A DNA stretch of 64,000 bases from Nitrospira sp. UBA5699 (GCA_002420105.1 DIHJ01000038.1:83830-147829); one strand, 5' to 3'; shown: positions 45,950 to 56,355, counted from the stretch's first letter. A program made the numbers and translations. The notes: generated by a model not told the origin, from the letters alone.

Positions 45950-46831
45950 ATGTGGATGGTCAATGTGCGTTCTCCCCACGGCGGTAGGCGTCTGGCGCTA
46001 GGATTGTTTGCCTTTTTCCTGGCCGCCCTCTTCCTGTTCCCCGGACAAAGTCAGGGACTCCTGGAGTATCTCGACGGCCCGGTCGGCCAACTGGTCCGCC
46101 TGCCGCTTGAAGCCGTCTCCTCGCTTGATAAGGGGATCTCCGGTCTGTGGGGGGACTATGTGGCCTTGCAGGGGATGGCCGAAGAGAATCGCCGGCTGCG
46201 GCAGGACATCGAGTGGCTCCGCGGCCAGAACAATCAATTGCGTGAGGCGGCGGCCTCGACCGAGCGCCTGGCCGCTCTGCTGCAGTTCAAGGAACAGGCG
46301 CTGCCCGCCATGGTGGCGGCGCAGGTCATCGGGCGGGACGCCAGCAACCGATATCGGGCGGTGATTCTGAACAAGGGAGACAGCGACGGCATCCAGCCCG
46401 ACATGGGCGTCATCACGCCGTCGGGGGTCGTGGGGCGCGTGGTCAAAACCACCGGCGCGACGTCGGTGGTGCTGCTGGTCACCGACCCCAATAATGCCAT
46501 CGCAGGGTTGATACAGCGCACGAGAGACGAAGGGATCGTGGAAGGCACGCCGCAGGGGCGGGTCCGGATGAAATATATTCCGATGCTCTCGGGGGTACGG
46601 GACGGCGATCGGGTCGTGACGTCGGGGTTGGTCGGCGGTTTTCCCCGCGGCCTGGCGATCGGGACGATCACCGGCATCGATAAGGAAGAGGGGGCGCTCT
46701 TCCAAACGGCGGAACTGGCGCCGGAGGTCGATGTCAATCATGTGGAGGAAGTGCTGGTCATTCAATCGCCTCAGCCCCAGTCCGTCGAACCTGAGGCAAA
46801 GCCGGCCGGAGGAGGCAAATCCCGGCCATGA
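45950..46831 (+). CDS. mreC: Rod shape-determining protein MreC
   Basis: MreC (293 residues) is a single-pass inner-membrane protein (segment about 14-31) with a periplasmic coiled coil (EENRRLRQDIEWLRGQNNQL) and a beta domain (VVGRVVKTTGATSVVLLVTD, GDRVVTSGLVGGFPRGL). It links MreB to PBP2. The C-terminal tail is Pro/Gly-rich. It overlaps mreD by four bases. Confidence 0.96.
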   Translation: MWMVNVRSPHGGRRLALGLFAFFLAALFLFPGQSQGLLEYLDGPVGQLVRLPLEAVSSLDKGISGLWGDYVALQGMAEENRRLRQDIEWLRGQNNQLREAAASTERLAALLQFKEQALPAMVAAQVIGRDASNRYRAVILNKGDSDGIQPDMGVITPSGVVGRVVKTTGATSVVLLVTDPNNAIAGLIQRTRDEGIVEGTPQGRVRMKYIPMLSGVRDGDRVVTSGLVGGFPRGLAIGTITGIDKEEGALFQTAELAPEVDVNHVEEVLVIQSPQPQSVEPEAKPAGGGKSRP

Positions 46832-47331
46832 AGCTGTTGCTCTATCTCGGGCTCGTGCTGCTGCTCGTCCCCGTGCAAACGACCCTTCTGACGCACGTCA
46901 GTATCTGGGGCATCAAGCCCGATCTCGGGCTCGTGATCGCCGCGGTGATCGGGCTCGTGGCCGGCGAACTTGAAGGCCTCCTGGTCGGCTTGACCGTCGG
47001 GTGGGTGCTCAATCTGTATTCCGCCGGGGATTTGTGGTTAAGTCTAGTGACGACCGGCGGCGCCGGATTGTTTGCCGGGCTGTTGGGGCGACAGGTGGCG
47101 CAAGTCACCCCCACGATCCTGTGCATCGGCCTGCTGGCGCTGTCGTTGGCGGGCGGGCTGGTGGCGGCGTTCAGCATGAAGAATGCGACGATGTCCGATA
47201 CGTGGTGGATGGTGCAGTCCATCGTGCTGCCTCAGGCCTGTTTCGATGCGGTGCTGGGGGCGGGGCTGCTCTGGTTGATGGAGCGGCGATTTGCGGTGCA
47301 ACGATGGAAAACGTTCGACCGGATCTTCTAA
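46828..47331 (+). CDS. mreD: Rod shape-determining protein MreD
   Basis: The 167-residue protein has about five membrane helices and the MreD pattern KPDLGLVIAAVIGLVAGELEG followed by a hydrophobic remainder. It is part of the elongasome. Its start overlaps the mreC stop and the PBP2 gene follows after 21 bases. Confidence 0.93.
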   Translation: MKLLLYLGLVLLLVPVQTTLLTHVSIWGIKPDLGLVIAAVIGLVAGELEGLLVGLTVGWVLNLYSAGDLWLSLVTTGGAGLFAGLLGRQVAQVTPTILCIGLLALSLAGGLVAAFSMKNATMSDTWWMVQSIVLPQACFDAVLGAGLLWLMERRFAVQRWKTFDRIF

Positions 47332-47352
47332 GGACGACGGGTTACGACGGCG

Positions 47353-49227
47353 ATGGCGACAGCCGGTCTTCACGATTCTGAACTGGGAGAACTTCAACGC
47401 CGGCTGGTGGTGCTGCGCGTAGGGCTCCTGCTGGTCGTGGCGCTGTTGGCGCTGCGCCTCTGGCACCTGCAAATCCGTGAAGGCCCGTACTACCGGGATC
47501 TTTCGGAAAACAACCGCACGCGCTCGGTCATTCTGGAGCCGGCCCGGGGTCTGATCTACGATCGCAACGGTATTCTGCTCGCCAACAATGTGCCCAGTTT
47601 CAGCCTGTACGTCTCGCTCGAAGACGTCAAGGACCGGGAAGCGTTGGTCGACACACTCACCGAATTGATCGGGTTGGATCCGGCGTTGGTCAGAAAGAAG
47701 CTGGCCGTGCGAGGGGCCAAGCAGTTGCCTCGCAAGATCAAGGACCGCCTGACGCTTCGCGAAGCGACGTTGATCGAGTCGCATCGCCTGGATTTGCCCG
47801 GCGTCATGATTCAGGTCGAGTCGCAACGGAACTATCCGAGCGGGGTGACGGCGTCTCACGTCTTGGGCTATGTGGGCGAAGTGTCGGCCGAGCAGCTGGA
47901 AAAACCGGAGTTCGCCGAGTTGCATCAGGGAAGCATCGTCGGCCAATACGGCGTCGAAAAGTTTTTCGATCACATCGTGCGGGGGCAGGCGGGGCAGAAG
48001 AGCGTCGAAGTCGACGCGCTGGGCCATGAAAAGCGCACGGTCATGGTGGATCAACCGCATGCGGGAGACGATCTTTACCTCACGATCGACGCGCGGTTGC
48101 AGAAGGTGGCTGAGGATCTCCTGGGGCAGGAATCGGGGGCGATTGTCGCGCTGGACCCGACGAAAGGGGACATTCTGGCGATGGCGAGCCGGCCCGCGTT
48201 CGACCCCAACATCTTGTCGCGCGAACTGACGGGGAAGCAATGGGTCGAAATCGTGCAGGACGAAGGCCGCCCCTTGAACAACCGCGCCTCACAGGGGCAA
48301 TACCCGCCGGGCTCGACGTTCAAGGTGCTGATGGCGGCGGCGGCGTTGGAGTCGAATACGGTGACCCCGTCCTCGACGGTCTTTTGTTCGGGCGGCTACC
48401 AGTTCGGGAAGCGCGTCTATCACGACTGGAAAGCCAGCGGGCACGGCTATGTCGATCTCCGCAAAGCGCTGATCCATTCCTGCGACGTGTATTTCTATAC
48501 GATCGGACAGCGGATGGGCATCGACACCATGGCCTCCTATGCCCATCAGTTCGGATTGGGGGAGGAGACCGGCGTCGAACTGCCTTCCGAACGGGTCGGC
48601 ATCGTTCCATCGACGGCCTGGAAGCTGAAAGTCAAGCGGGAACCCTGGCTGCCGGGCGAGACCATTTCAGCCGCCATCGGGCAAGGCTATGTGACGGTCA
48701 CGCCGCTGCAGATGGCGAGCCTGATCGGCACGGTCGCCAACGACGGGGTGACGTATCGTCCGCGCCTGGTGCAGGGCATCATGGATCGGGCGACGGGACA
48801 ACGGCAGGAGCTGCCGGCGGTGCCGAAGTCCAAGCTGGACCTCAGGCCGGATACCCTGAAACTGATTCGTGAGGCGTTGGCGGGGGTTGTCACGGAAGGG
48901 ACCGCGACGAGAGCGAAGTCGTCCCTTGTGACGATCGCGGGGAAAACGGGCACGGCGCAGACGGCGGCGCTCCGTACCGGTCCGGAGAAGGACATTCCCA
49001 AGAAGTTGAGGGACCATGCCTGGTTTGTCGCCTTCGCGCCCGTGGAGAACCCGACGATCGCCGTTGCCGTGCTGGTGGAACACATGGGGCACGGAGGTTC
49101 GGCTGCGGCTCCTCTGGCGAAGGAAGTCATCGAAACCTATATGAAGCTGAAGGCCGGCGGTCCGGGGGGAGGCCCGGAGGCTGCCGCGTCGGCGGCGTTG
49201 CAGGGGACGGGGGGCAGGTCTTTATGA
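47353..49227 (+). CDS. mrdA: Penicillin-binding protein 2 (elongasome transpeptidase)
   Basis: PBP2 (624 residues) cross-links peptidoglycan during elongation. A membrane segment near 19-38 is followed by the dimerisation/pedestal domain and the transpeptidase domain with S321-T-F-K324, S376-C-D378 and K531-T-G-T534. A Gly/Ala-rich C-terminal tail follows. The stop overlaps the rodA start by four bases, joining transpeptidase and glycosyltransferase. Confidence 0.97.
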   Translation: MATAGLHDSELGELQRRLVVLRVGLLLVVALLALRLWHLQIREGPYYRDLSENNRTRSVILEPARGLIYDRNGILLANNVPSFSLYVSLEDVKDREALVDTLTELIGLDPALVRKKLAVRGAKQLPRKIKDRLTLREATLIESHRLDLPGVMIQVESQRNYPSGVTASHVLGYVGEVSAEQLEKPEFAELHQGSIVGQYGVEKFFDHIVRGQAGQKSVEVDALGHEKRTVMVDQPHAGDDLYLTIDARLQKVAEDLLGQESGAIVALDPTKGDILAMASRPAFDPNILSRELTGKQWVEIVQDEGRPLNNRASQGQYPPGSTFKVLMAAAALESNTVTPSSTVFCSGGYQFGKRVYHDWKASGHGYVDLRKALIHSCDVYFYTIGQRMGIDTMASYAHQFGLGEETGVELPSERVGIVPSTAWKLKVKREPWLPGETISAAIGQGYVTVTPLQMASLIGTVANDGVTYRPRLVQGIMDRATGQRQELPAVPKSKLDLRPDTLKLIREALAGVVTEGTATRAKSSLVTIAGKTGTAQTAALRTGPEKDIPKKLRDHAWFVAFAPVENPTIAVAVLVEHMGHGGSAAAPLAKEVIETYMKLKAGGPGGGPEAAASAALQGTGGRSL

Positions 49228-50345
49228 TTGATCGGGTCATGGACCGCCGCGGGTTCGATAACTTCGACCTGAGGTTCCTCGGTCTGATATTCATCATTCT
49301 CGGCATCGGGGTGCTCTCGATCTACAGCGTCACGCACGATCAGGGCGGATCCGGGCTCCCGTTCTATGCAAAGCAATTGGTGTGGATTCTGCTCGGGACG
49401 GTGGCCTTTCTGATCATGCTGGTCTGGGACTATCACCGCATCGCCCGTTTAGCGTATCCTGCCTATGCGATCATCCTGATCCTGCTGGCGGTGGTGCTGT
49501 TCGAAGGGAAGACAAGCCGGGGGGCCCAACGGTGGATTCCGATCGGACCGTTCGCGTTTCAGCCGTCGGAGTTCGCGAAGCTCGTCCTCATCCTGGTGAT
49601 GGCGCATTATTACTCGAAGGCGCCGCGGGTCGGCTGGCTCCAGCGGGTGGTCATCCCCGGGGCCTTGATGCTGCCGGGGCTGCTGTTGATTCTCAAGCAG
49701 CCGGATCTCGGCAGCGGCTTGAGCTTCATGGCGGTTTATGCGGCGATGCTATTGATGGTGGGAATGCGATCGCAAGCCTTGGGCGTCGTCCTCCTGTTCT
49801 CGCTGATGCTCTTCCCCTTCGCCTGGGAGGTCATGTGGGGTTCGTTGCACGATTATCAACGTCAACGCGTCATGGCGTTCGTCGATCCGAACTATGATCC
49901 CGGGGGCAAGGGCTATCATGCGCTGCAGTCGCGTATCGCCATCGGCGCGGGCGAATTGACGGGCAAAGGGTTGTACGGCGGCACGCAAAGCCAATTGAAA
50001 TTCCTGCCGGAGGGGCATACGGATTTCGTGTTTTCGGTCTTTGCCGAAGAATGGGGGTTCATCGGCGTGTTGATCCTGCTGCTCCTGTTCGTGGCGCTGA
50101 TCTGGCTGTCGCTGGAAATCGCGAGCCGCGCAAAGGATGAACTCGGCGCGCTGCTGGCGGTCGGAGTCATCTCCATGCTCTGTTTTTGCGTAGTGGTGAA
50201 CATCGGCATGACCGCCGGGATGTTCCCGATCGTCGGCATTCCCCTGCCTCTGATGAGTTACGGCGGCAGCGCGACCATTATGACGATGGCGTCTCTCGGC
50301 TTGCTGCTGAACGTGAAACGGCGGCGATTGAGTTTGTTTTATTAA
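49224..50345 (+). CDS. rodA: Peptidoglycan glycosyltransferase RodA
   Basis: RodA (373 residues) is the SEDS-family polymerase that works with PBP2. About ten membrane helices are visible, with the conserved GAQRWIPIGPFAFQPSEFAK, KQPDLGSGLSFM, LPEGHTDFVFSVFAEEWGF and LPLMSYGGSA stretches. ATG overlaps the mrdA stop. Confidence 0.97.
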   Translation: MIDRVMDRRGFDNFDLRFLGLIFIILGIGVLSIYSVTHDQGGSGLPFYAKQLVWILLGTVAFLIMLVWDYHRIARLAYPAYAIILILLAVVLFEGKTSRGAQRWIPIGPFAFQPSEFAKLVLILVMAHYYSKAPRVGWLQRVVIPGALMLPGLLLILKQPDLGSGLSFMAVYAAMLLMVGMRSQALGVVLLFSLMLFPFAWEVMWGSLHDYQRQRVMAFVDPNYDPGGKGYHALQSRIAIGAGELTGKGLYGGTQSQLKFLPEGHTDFVFSVFAEEWGFIGVLILLLLFVALIWLSLEIASRAKDELGALLAVGVISMLCFCVVVNIGMTAGMFPIVGIPLPLMSYGGSATIMTMASLGLLLNVKRRRLSLFY

Positions 50346-50508
50346 ACGGATGTTGGCGCGGGGGCGAATGGCTCGACCCCGCCTGCGTAACAGGATTCAT
50401 TGTGCGGACGATCGACTCGACAAGGAATTGAGTGACATCGGAGCCTGGGCCGTCCCGCGTTCCTCCCTCATGTCGAATCGGGTCGTCCGCTGAACGGAAG
50501 GAGACAGT

Positions 50509-52014
50509 ATGGGTGTTGAAATTGCGATAACGGTCGCACGGGAAGAGACCCGTGTGGCGGTGCTGGATAACGGAGTGGTCACCGATCTGTTCGGAGATCG
50601 CGCGAAACACAAGGACTTCGTCGGAAACATCTACAAAGGGAAAGTGGCGAAGGTGCTGCCCGGCATGCAGGCGGCGTTCGTCGATATCGGCCTTGAGAAG
50701 GCGGCCTTCATGCACGTGTCGGATCTGTCGCTGGATGCCGAGGGGGGAGACACCCTGCTCGATTCGGACGAAGAGGACAAGGACAGCGACGATCTCCGCC
50801 CCCGGAGGGAGAGTTCGAAACCCATCGAACAGCTTCTCAGCGAGGGCCAGGAGGTGATGGTGCAGATCTCGAAGGGGCCCATCGGCACCAAGGGACCCCG
50901 CGTCACGAGCTACGTGTCGCTGCCGGGCCGCTATCTCGTCTTCATGCCGAACGTCGAACACATCGGCGTCTCGCGCCGCATCGCGCGGGACGAAGAGCGT
51001 GGCCGGCTGAAGGACATCATGAAACGCGTCCGGCACCCGGGGTGCGGGTATATCGTGCGGACGGTCAGCGAAGGGGTGAAGGAGGATGAGCTGCGCTCCG
51101 ACGTGGATTTCCTGCATGTGCTGTGGCAGGACATCCGGAGCAAGGCCGAGCAGCAGCCGGCTCCGGCGTTGCTGCACACCGATCTGAGCCTGAGTTTCCG
51201 GGTCGTCCGCGACTTGTTCGGCAAGAAAGTCGAACGCTTGTGGATCGATTCGCGCCAGGAATACGACGCCGTCCGCGACTTCGTGCAGCGCTTCTCGCCG
51301 GAGCAGACGTCGCGGATTCATTTTTACGACAAAGACGAAAGCCTCTTCGACTATCTCGGCGTCGAGCAGGAAATGGCGCGGGCCCTCAGCCGGAAGGTCT
51401 GGCTGAAGTCCGGGGGGTATCTCGTGATCGATCATACGGAGGCGATGACGGTCATCGACGTCAACACCGGCCGGTTCGTCGGCAAGCGCGACCAGGAGGA
51501 AACGATCCTGCGCAACAATCTGGAAGCGGCGAAGGAAGTCGCCTATCAGGTCAAATTGCGGGGAATCGGCGGGATCATCATCGTCGATTTCATCGACATG
51601 GAACGGGAGAAGAATCGGGACAAGGTCTACCATGCGCTGGTCGATGCGATGTCGTCCGACAAGGCCCGCACGAGGATTTCACGGATCTCCGATCTGGGGT
51701 TGATCGAGATTTCCCGCGAACGGGTGCGGGAGGACCTGCTGCGCTCCCTGTCGGAACCCTGCCGGTACTGCGAAGGCCGGGGCTACACGAAGTCCCCGAC
51801 CACGGTGGCCTACGAAATCTTCCGCGAGATCAGAAAGATCGGCGGCGGCGACCAGCAGCGGATCGTCGTGGGCGCGCATCCTTCCGTGGCGGGGCTGCTG
51901 CAGGATGAGGAACGCCAGGGATTGGAAGCCCTGGAGCGGGAATGTGCGGCGAAAGTGATCGTGATGCCGGACGAGCACCTGCATCTGGAGCAGTTCGACC
52001 TCGCTGTGGTGTAA
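50509..52014 (+). CDS. rng: Ribonuclease G
   Basis: RNase G/E family (501 residues) cleaves single-stranded RNA and matures rRNA 5' ends. It has an S1-type domain (IYKGKVAKVLPGMQAAFVDIG) interrupted by an acidic loop, the catalytic DNase I-like domain with VIDVNTGRFVG and IIIVDFIDM carrying metal Asp residues, and the zinc link CRYCEGRG. The E. coli RNase E scaffold tail is absent, which favours RNase G. The 163-base gap before it holds no gene. Confidence 0.95.
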   Translation: MGVEIAITVAREETRVAVLDNGVVTDLFGDRAKHKDFVGNIYKGKVAKVLPGMQAAFVDIGLEKAAFMHVSDLSLDAEGGDTLLDSDEEDKDSDDLRPRRESSKPIEQLLSEGQEVMVQISKGPIGTKGPRVTSYVSLPGRYLVFMPNVEHIGVSRRIARDEERGRLKDIMKRVRHPGCGYIVRTVSEGVKEDELRSDVDFLHVLWQDIRSKAEQQPAPALLHTDLSLSFRVVRDLFGKKVERLWIDSRQEYDAVRDFVQRFSPEQTSRIHFYDKDESLFDYLGVEQEMARALSRKVWLKSGGYLVIDHTEAMTVIDVNTGRFVGKRDQEETILRNNLEAAKEVAYQVKLRGIGGIIIVDFIDMEREKNRDKVYHALVDAMSSDKARTRISRISDLGLIEISRERVREDLLRSLSEPCRYCEGRGYTKSPTTVAYEIFREIRKIGGGDQQRIVVGAHPSVAGLLQDEERQGLEALERECAAKVIVMPDEHLHLEQFDLAVV

Positions 52015-52063
52015 CGGGAAAACCGCCCATGCGGCCGGATCAATCGCGTCGTCACATCGGGTC

Positions 52064-53236
52064 ATGTCGGGCCGCTTCCGCGGGGCCGGTGTGACGCGGG
52101 CAGCGGGCCGGCGCCCGGCCACCGCCACGCTCGAAGCGTGGATGAGGCTCCGGGCCATCGACGGCGTCGGCGACCAGACCGTCCTCGCCCTGGTCCACGA
52201 ATGGGGCGTTCCCGATGCCGTGCTGAGCGCCTCGACCGACGAGTTGATTCAGCGGGGCTGCAGCGTGCGGCTGGCCGAGGCGATCAGGCAGGGGCCGGAC
52301 GCCGCGATCCGCCGGACCATCGACCGCGAGCTGAACGCGATCCGAGAACGGCAGATCGAAGTGCTGACCGTTCTCGACGACGCCTATCCCGCCCGTCTGC
52401 GGATGATCCCCGACCCTCCGCCGCTCCTCTACGCGACCGGGCGATTGACCGTGCAGGACGAACTGGCCGTCGCGGTCGTCGGCTCACGGAACGCCACCGC
52501 CAAAGGGCGACTCATGACGGAGGAACTGGCGGGGCACCTGGCCGGTGCGGGATTCACGGTCGTCAGCGGGCTGGCACGCGGCGTCGATGCCGCGGCGCAT
52601 CGCGGCGCGCTCGCCGCAGGCGGCCGTACGATCGCCGTGCTCGGCTGCGGGATCGACCGCACGTATCCGCCCGAACATGAACGACTGCGGTCCGAGATCG
52701 ACGCGTGCGGGGCGGTCCTCTCCGAGCTGCCTCTCGGCTCGGCGCCTCACCGCGCGCATTTCCCCCGGAGAAACCGGATCATCAGCGGGCTGGCGCTCGG
52801 GGTCGTCGTCACCGAAGCGGCCATCAACAGCGGATCGTTGATCACCGCTCAACTGGCGGCGGAGCAGGGGCGGGAGGTCTTCGCGGTGCCGGGATTCGTC
52901 AAGGACGATATGAGCCGCGGAACGAACGCGCTGCTCAAGGAGGGCGCGACGCTGATCGAACGGGCGCAAGACGTGATCGACGCCCTCGCGCCGCAATTCG
53001 AATTGCCGTTGCGGGCGACGGCGCCGGGTCCGCCGTCCGATGCACGTTCCGGTGATCGCTTGGGAAATCAGGAACAGCTGGTGTATGATGCCCTCTCGTA
53101 CGATCCGCGGACCGTGGACGATCTTGTCGAACAAACCGGGCTCGCGGTGCCCGCGGTCATGGCGTCGCTCTTGTTCCTCGAGCTGCATCAGCGCGTGCGG
53201 CAACTGCCCGGACAACGGTATCTCAAAGTGTCGTAG
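52064..53236 (+). CDS. dprA: DNA-processing protein DprA
   Basis: DprA (390 residues) loads RecA on incoming single-stranded DNA in natural transformation. An N-terminal HhH/SAM-like region is followed by the Rossmann core: VAVVGSRNATAKGRLM, VVSGLARGVDAAAHRGAL, FPRRNRIISGLALGVVVTEA and GREVFAVPG, and a C-terminal winged-helix-like domain. The first 22 residues are Arg/Ala-rich and the start is uncertain; GTG or other codons downstream are possible. topA follows. Confidence 0.93.
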   Translation: MSGRFRGAGVTRAAGRRPATATLEAWMRLRAIDGVGDQTVLALVHEWGVPDAVLSASTDELIQRGCSVRLAEAIRQGPDAAIRRTIDRELNAIRERQIEVLTVLDDAYPARLRMIPDPPPLLYATGRLTVQDELAVAVVGSRNATAKGRLMTEELAGHLAGAGFTVVSGLARGVDAAAHRGALAAGGRTIAVLGCGIDRTYPPEHERLRSEIDACGAVLSELPLGSAPHRAHFPRRNRIISGLALGVVVTEAAINSGSLITAQLAAEQGREVFAVPGFVKDDMSRGTNALLKEGATLIERAQDVIDALAPQFELPLRATAPGPPSDARSGDRLGNQEQLVYDALSYDPRTVDDLVEQTGLAVPAVMASLLFLELHQRVRQLPGQRYLKVS

Positions 53237-53320
53237 CTCCTGCGAAGGCGGGCAAGTTGCACTGAACTGCTTTATCTGGTACGGATGTTAGGGTAAGGTG
53301 TTCGAGACGTTGGAGTCGAT

Positions 53321-55660
53321 ATGGCGAAGTCGTTGATCATTGTCGAGTCACCCACCAAGGCCAAGACCATCACCAAGTATCTGGGCCGCGGCTATACCGT
53401 GATGGCCTCGGTCGGTCACGTCAAGGATCTGCCGACCAGCAAGCTGGGTGTGGATCTCGACCATGATTTCAAGCCGCAGTACGTCACCATCAAGGGCAAA
53501 TCCAAAGTCCTGGCCGAAATCAAGAAAAAAGCCGAAGAGGCCGACAAGGTGTTTCTGGCGCCGGACCCCGATCGCGAAGGAGAGGCCATCGCCTGGCATC
53601 TTGCCGAAGAGCTCAAAGGCAAGTCGAAGAAGAAGAGCGACGGGAAGATCTTCCGCGTCCTGTTCAATGAAATCACCGAGCGGGCGATCAAACAGGCGTT
53701 GCAGTCGCCCGGCCAGATCGACATGAAATTGGTCAACGCCCAGCAGGCGCGACGGGTGCTGGACCGGATCGTCGGCTACCAGGGCAGTCAGCTGTTGTGG
53801 AACAAAGTCCGGCGCGGCCTTTCGATGGGACGGGTCCAGTCCGTGGCGGTCCGGTTGATGTGCGAGCGCGAGCAGGAGCGGGAAGCGTTCCGGGCGGAGG
53901 AATATTGGTCGGTGACCGCCCTCTTGGCCGGCGCGAATCCCCCGCCGTTCGAGGCGAAGCTTCACAGCATCAATGGAGAAGAAGCCTCGATCGGGACCGC
54001 CGACGCCGCGCAGAAGGTGGTCGACGCCATCAAAGGGAAGCCGTTCGTCGTCACGGCGATCGAACGGAAGGAAAAAAAGCGGAACCCGGTCGCGCCGTTC
54101 ATCACAAGCCGGCTCCAGCAGGAGGCCGCGCGGAAGCTGCATTTCACTCCGAAGAAAACCATGACTCTTGCGCAGCAGCTCTACGAGGGAATTGAAATCG
54201 GGGCGGAAGGCCCGACCGGGCTCATCACCTACATGAGAACGGATTCCCCGAGAATCTCCCGGGAGGCGATGGCGGACGCGAGGCAGGTGATTCAGGAGCG
54301 TTTCGGAGCGGACTATCTCCCGGCGACGCCGAATGTCTATAAGACGCAGAAGGCGGCGCAGGAAGCCCACGAGGCGATACGTCCGACCTCCGCGGCCAGG
54401 GATCCGGAATCCATCAGGCAGTACCTGGAGCAGGATCAATACAATCTGTACAAGCTGATCTGGAACCGGTTCATCGCGTCGCAGATGGTGCCGGCGATTC
54501 TCGATGTGACCCGTGTGGAATCGAAGCCGCTCGAGACACGGGAAACCTATCTGTTCCGCTCCAGCGGCACGATCGTGAAGTTCCCCGGCCATACGATCGT
54601 CTACATGGAGGGCGTGGACAAAGAGCTGTTCGCGCAGAAGCCGAAGCAGGAGGAAGAGGTCGATGACGGTTCCGAGCGGCAATTGCCGCCGCTGACCGAG
54701 GGCGAGCGTCTGCGGCTGGTGGAACAGGCCGAGCAGACGGTTCCCGGCGTGACCTCGAAGCAGCATTTCACCCAGCCGCCCCCGCGATACAACGAAGCGC
54801 TGTTGATCAAGGAACTGGAAGAAAAAGGCATCGGCCGGCCGTCCACCTATGCGGCGATCATCTCCACGATTCAAGACCGGAAATATGTGGAAAAGATCGA
54901 AGGGCGCTTTATCCCGACCGAAACCGGCCGCACGGTGAACGACTTCCTCATCAAAGGATTCCCCAAAATCGTCAACGTCGACTTTACCTCCCATCTTGAA
55001 GAGGAGCTCGACGAGGTGGAGGAAGGGAACAAGCCCTGGGTCGAAGCCGTGCGCGACTTCTACGATCCGTTTACCCAGGAAATGGAGCGGGCCAAGGCTA
55101 TTCCGGGGCCGAAAGACACGGTCGAACCGCCCACGGACATTCCCTGCGAAAAGTGCGGCAGGATGATGGAAATCAAGTGGGGGAGAAACGGAAAGTTTCT
55201 CGCCTGCCCCGGGTACAAGGACGATCCGCCCTGCAAGAACACCCAGAACTTCGAGAAGCTGCCGGACGGCACGATCAAAGTGGTGCCGAAGCAGGACGTC
55301 ACGACGGATCAGGTGTGCGACAAGTGCGGGAGCCCGATGGTCATCAAGACCGGGCGCTTCGGCAAATTCATCGCCTGTTCGGCCTATCCGCAATGCAAGA
55401 CGACCAAACCGCTGGCGTTGGGCGTCAAGTGTCCGCAGCCGGACTGCGGCGGCGACCTTGTCCAGAAACGCACCCGCAAGGGGCGCTCGTTCTTCGCCTG
55501 CAGCAACTATCCGAAATGTGAGTTTGCGCTCTGGGACCGTCCGGTGAACAAGGCTTGCCCGACCTGTCAGGCGCCGTTCCTGGTCGAAAAGGTCAGCAAG
55601 CAGGCCGGGCGCAGCGTGCAGTGCCGCAACGAAGAATGCGGCTATCGTGAAGCGGGCTGA
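53321..55660 (+). CDS. topA: DNA topoisomerase I
   Basis: TopA (779 residues) relaxes negative supercoils. It has the TOPRIM domain (IVESPTKAKTI; acidic DPDREGE at 82-88), the catalytic Tyr 304 in GLITYMRTDSPRIS, and four C-terminal zinc ribbons, each C-x2-C or C-x4-C at its head (CEKCGR, CDKCGS, CPQPDCGG, CPTCQA). A large antisense frame across the gene is a composition artefact. Confidence 0.98.
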   Translation: MAKSLIIVESPTKAKTITKYLGRGYTVMASVGHVKDLPTSKLGVDLDHDFKPQYVTIKGKSKVLAEIKKKAEEADKVFLAPDPDREGEAIAWHLAEELKGKSKKKSDGKIFRVLFNEITERAIKQALQSPGQIDMKLVNAQQARRVLDRIVGYQGSQLLWNKVRRGLSMGRVQSVAVRLMCEREQEREAFRAEEYWSVTALLAGANPPPFEAKLHSINGEEASIGTADAAQKVVDAIKGKPFVVTAIERKEKKRNPVAPFITSRLQQEAARKLHFTPKKTMTLAQQLYEGIEIGAEGPTGLITYMRTDSPRISREAMADARQVIQERFGADYLPATPNVYKTQKAAQEAHEAIRPTSAARDPESIRQYLEQDQYNLYKLIWNRFIASQMVPAILDVTRVESKPLETRETYLFRSSGTIVKFPGHTIVYMEGVDKELFAQKPKQEEEVDDGSERQLPPLTEGERLRLVEQAEQTVPGVTSKQHFTQPPPRYNEALLIKELEEKGIGRPSTYAAIISTIQDRKYVEKIEGRFIPTETGRTVNDFLIKGFPKIVNVDFTSHLEEELDEVEEGNKPWVEAVRDFYDPFTQEMERAKAIPGPKDTVEPPTDIPCEKCGRMMEIKWGRNGKFLACPGYKDDPPCKNTQNFEKLPDGTIKVVPKQDVTTDQVCDKCGSPMVIKTGRFGKFIACSAYPQCKTTKPLALGVKCPQPDCGGDLVQKRTRKGRSFFACSNYPKCEFALWDRPVNKACPTCQAPFLVEKVSKQAGRSVQCRNEECGYREAG

Positions 55661-55756
55661 TCGCAGCCGCTCGTGTTCTTTCCGCTCCCGTTGATCCCCG
55701 TCAGCCAGTCTCAGATATTGAGAAGCAATGTCGTCGTACGCCTCGCCGTCCGAGAG

Positions 55757-55785
55757 TTGACGAATCCCCTTGCGCCGTCGATAAT
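55757..55785 (+). promoter_or_regulatory. Promoter of the bacterioferritin genes
   Basis: TTGACG (55757-55762) and GATAAT (55780-55785) are separated by 17 bases. The predicted leader is about 85 bases. No convincing Fur dyad overlaps it. Confidence 0.7.
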
Positions 55786-55878
55786 GCATTGCCTCGCCCG
55801 GCGCGATATCATAACAACAAATCCACCACCTGAGCCCCTGAGTTGAGGGCCTGCCTTCTCCAGAAAGGGAGGTGACCG

Positions 55879-56355
55879 ATGAAAGCCAAAGAAGGGGTCA
55901 TCAATCTCCTGAACAAGATCCTCACCGCCGACCTGACCGCCATCAATCAGTATTTCGTGCATGCCAAGATGTGCGAGAACTGGGGCTACGAGCGCCTGCA
56001 TCACAAGGTGCGGGAGCGCAGCATCGACGAGATGAAAGATGCCGACGAGTTGATCGGGCATATTCTCTATCTCGAAGGCGTGCCGAACGTGCAGCGCATG
56101 AACACGGTACATGTGGGGGAGACCGTTCCGGAGCAGTTGAAGCTGGATTTGAAGGCCGAGGAGGAGATGCTGGCCATCCTGAGCGACGGCGTCGTGCATT
56201 GCACCAAGGTGGCCGATTTCACGACCCGGCATATGCTGGAAGATATGGCCAAGGATGTCGATGCGCACATCGACTGGATCGAAACCCAGATGGAGACGAT
56301 CAAGCAGATCGGACTGGAAAACTACCTCGCCGAACAGATCAAGAAGGAGAGCTGA
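55879..56355 (+). CDS. bfr: Bacterioferritin, haem-binding-type subunit
   Basis: This 158-residue ferritin keeps the haem-ligand Met 52 (SIDEMKDAD) but its ferroxidase site is damaged. In E. coli Bfr numbering, which aligns without gaps here, Glu 18 is Asp, His 54 is Asp and position 127 is Val, while Glu 51, Glu 94 and His 130 remain. It probably stores or conducts electrons through haem while a partner oxidises iron. The second subunit gene begins eight bases after its stop. GGGAGG precedes the ATG. Confidence 0.93.
   Translation: MKAKEGVINLLNKILTADLTAINQYFVHAKMCENWGYERLHHKVRERSIDEMKDADELIGHILYLEGVPNVQRMNTVHVGETVPEQLKLDLKAEEEMLAILSDGVVHCTKVADFTTRHMLEDMAKDVDAHIDWIETQMETIKQIGLENYLAEQIKKES

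Noticed and set aside
53348..55789. Open frame of over 800 codons on the minus strand across topA
   Set aside because: Antisense to a complete topoisomerase I; composition artefact. Its first 40 codons in 55661-55789 also resemble nothing I know.
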